NCBI RefSeq assembly: GCF_023824315.1
Contig: NZ_CP098732.1
Span: 1,364,001-1,428,000 of the forward strand
DNA from: Acinetobacter tibetensis
Lineage (GTDB): Bacteria > Pseudomonadota > Gammaproteobacteria > Pseudomonadales > Moraxellaceae
Length of the DNA: 64,000 nucleotides
Direction: 5' to 3'
Shown here: positions 63,589 through 64,000 of the stretch, one piece after another
Numbering within the stretch: position 1 is the stretch's first letter
How the letters are laid out: each line of letters begins with the position of its first letter
Notes under the pieces: generated by a model
Databases searched by the model: none
What the model saw: the letters and a program-made list of their open reading frames with translations, nothing else
What the model was told of the DNA's origin: nothing
Translations under genes and position numbers: made by a program

Positions 63589-64000
63589 ATGACTTATTGT
63601 TGTGCGCTTAGATTAAAAGATGGTCTCGTCTTTATCAGTGATACGCGTACGAATGCTGGCGTAGATCATATTTCAGTATTTCGAAAGCTTTATACTTTTG
63701 GAATTGAAAATGAACGTTTTATTACGATTCAAACCTCAGGTAATCTGGCCACAACACAGGCAGTCATTGGACATCTAAAAAACCATTTGGAATTACAACA
63801 AACACCCAATTTATATAGTGTAAATACCATGTTCGAAGTGGCTGAATTGGTTGGACACACTCTGCAAAAGGTTATTGCAGATGTGACTGAAAATACGCAG
63901 GAACAGAGTAATTATTACTGTAGTTTGTTGGTTGGTGGTCAAATCGGTCAAGCCGAAATGCAGCTTTATAACATTTACCCGCAAGGTAATTTTATTTGCG
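63589..64000 (+). CDS. Proteasome-like Anbu peptidase (3' partial)
   Basis: The first 137 codons of a proteasome-type peptidase (Anbu, an HslV-like ancestral beta subunit). It starts MTYCCALRLKDGLVFISDTRTNAG, with Thr2 as the probable catalytic N-terminal residue after Met removal. The gene runs past the window end. GGGGAAG precedes the ATG at 63589. It is the fourth gene of the ATP-grasp/alpha-E/transglutaminase operon. No ATPase partner gene is seen, as is usual for Anbu. Confidence 0.88.
   Translation, partial: MTYCCALRLKDGLVFISDTRTNAGVDHISVFRKLYTFGIENERFITIQTSGNLATTQAVIGHLKNHLELQQTPNLYSVNTMFEVAELVGHTLQKVIADVTENTQEQSNYYCSLLVGGQIGQAEMQLYNIYPQGNFIC

Overview
The window looks like chromosome of an Acinetobacter species (Gammaproteobacteria, Moraxellaceae). 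It is AT-rich. AntA, AntC, CatA, CatM and CatI closely resemble what I remember of the A. baylyi proteins. The iacHABICDEFG and mdcLMACDEGBH gene orders are those described for A. baumannii and A. calcoaceticus. No rRNA, tRNA, CRISPR array, insertion sequence or phage gene was seen.

Region 1 (1-3.5 kb) has the end of an ABC-transporter ATPase. A CusSR/HprSR-type two-component system follows, divergent from two exported proteins: a GlcG/HbpS-like protein and a 5-hydroxyisourate hydrolase.

Region 2 (3.5-35.3 kb) is a near-continuous aromatic catabolic island. It holds an AraC/XylS regulator behind a sigma-54-type promoter, an aromatic-acid MFS importer, and the iif indole-oxidation operon (iifA-iifB-iifC-iifD plus an outer-membrane protein and a second AraC/XylS regulator). 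Next is a complete catechol ortho-cleavage block (catM divergent from catB-catC-catA-catI-catJ-catF-catD), an OprD-like porin with an MFS transporter, the indole-3-acetate operon (iacR divergent from iacHABICDEFG), and antABC. Together these predict indole -> anthranilate -> catechol and indole-3-acetate -> catechol. Catechol then goes through muconate and 3-oxoadipate to succinyl-CoA and acetyl-CoA.

Region 3 (35.4-46.2 kb) has a TetR/quinone-reductase pair. A sulfide-oxidation module follows: a sigma-54 activator, a persulfide dioxygenase, a phosphatase-like/SQR fusion and a TauE/SafE permease, with upstream TGAAAC repeats and a -24/-12 promoter. Then come a methyltransferase/AhpD-like pair and an AraC regulator divergent from an aldehyde dehydrogenase. 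The latter is followed by a GMC oxidoreductase pseudogene with an internal deletion.

Region 4 (46.2-50.8 kb) starts with an AT-rich spacer. It leads into a four-gene set: a thermostable-hemolysin-family protein, an AMP-forming ligase, a TauD-like dioxygenase and an SDR. I could not assign this set to a known pathway; it is the best candidate here for an undescribed biosynthetic system.

Region 5 (50.8-59.3 kb) is the malonate decarboxylase locus: mdcY divergent from mdcLMACDEGBH, with visible ATTGTATACAAT-type operators. Region 6 (59.3-64 kb) has a WYL regulator divergent from the Anbu operon (ATP-grasp, alpha-E, transglutaminase-like, proteasome-like Anbu), which carries its own -24/-12 promoter and runs off the window.
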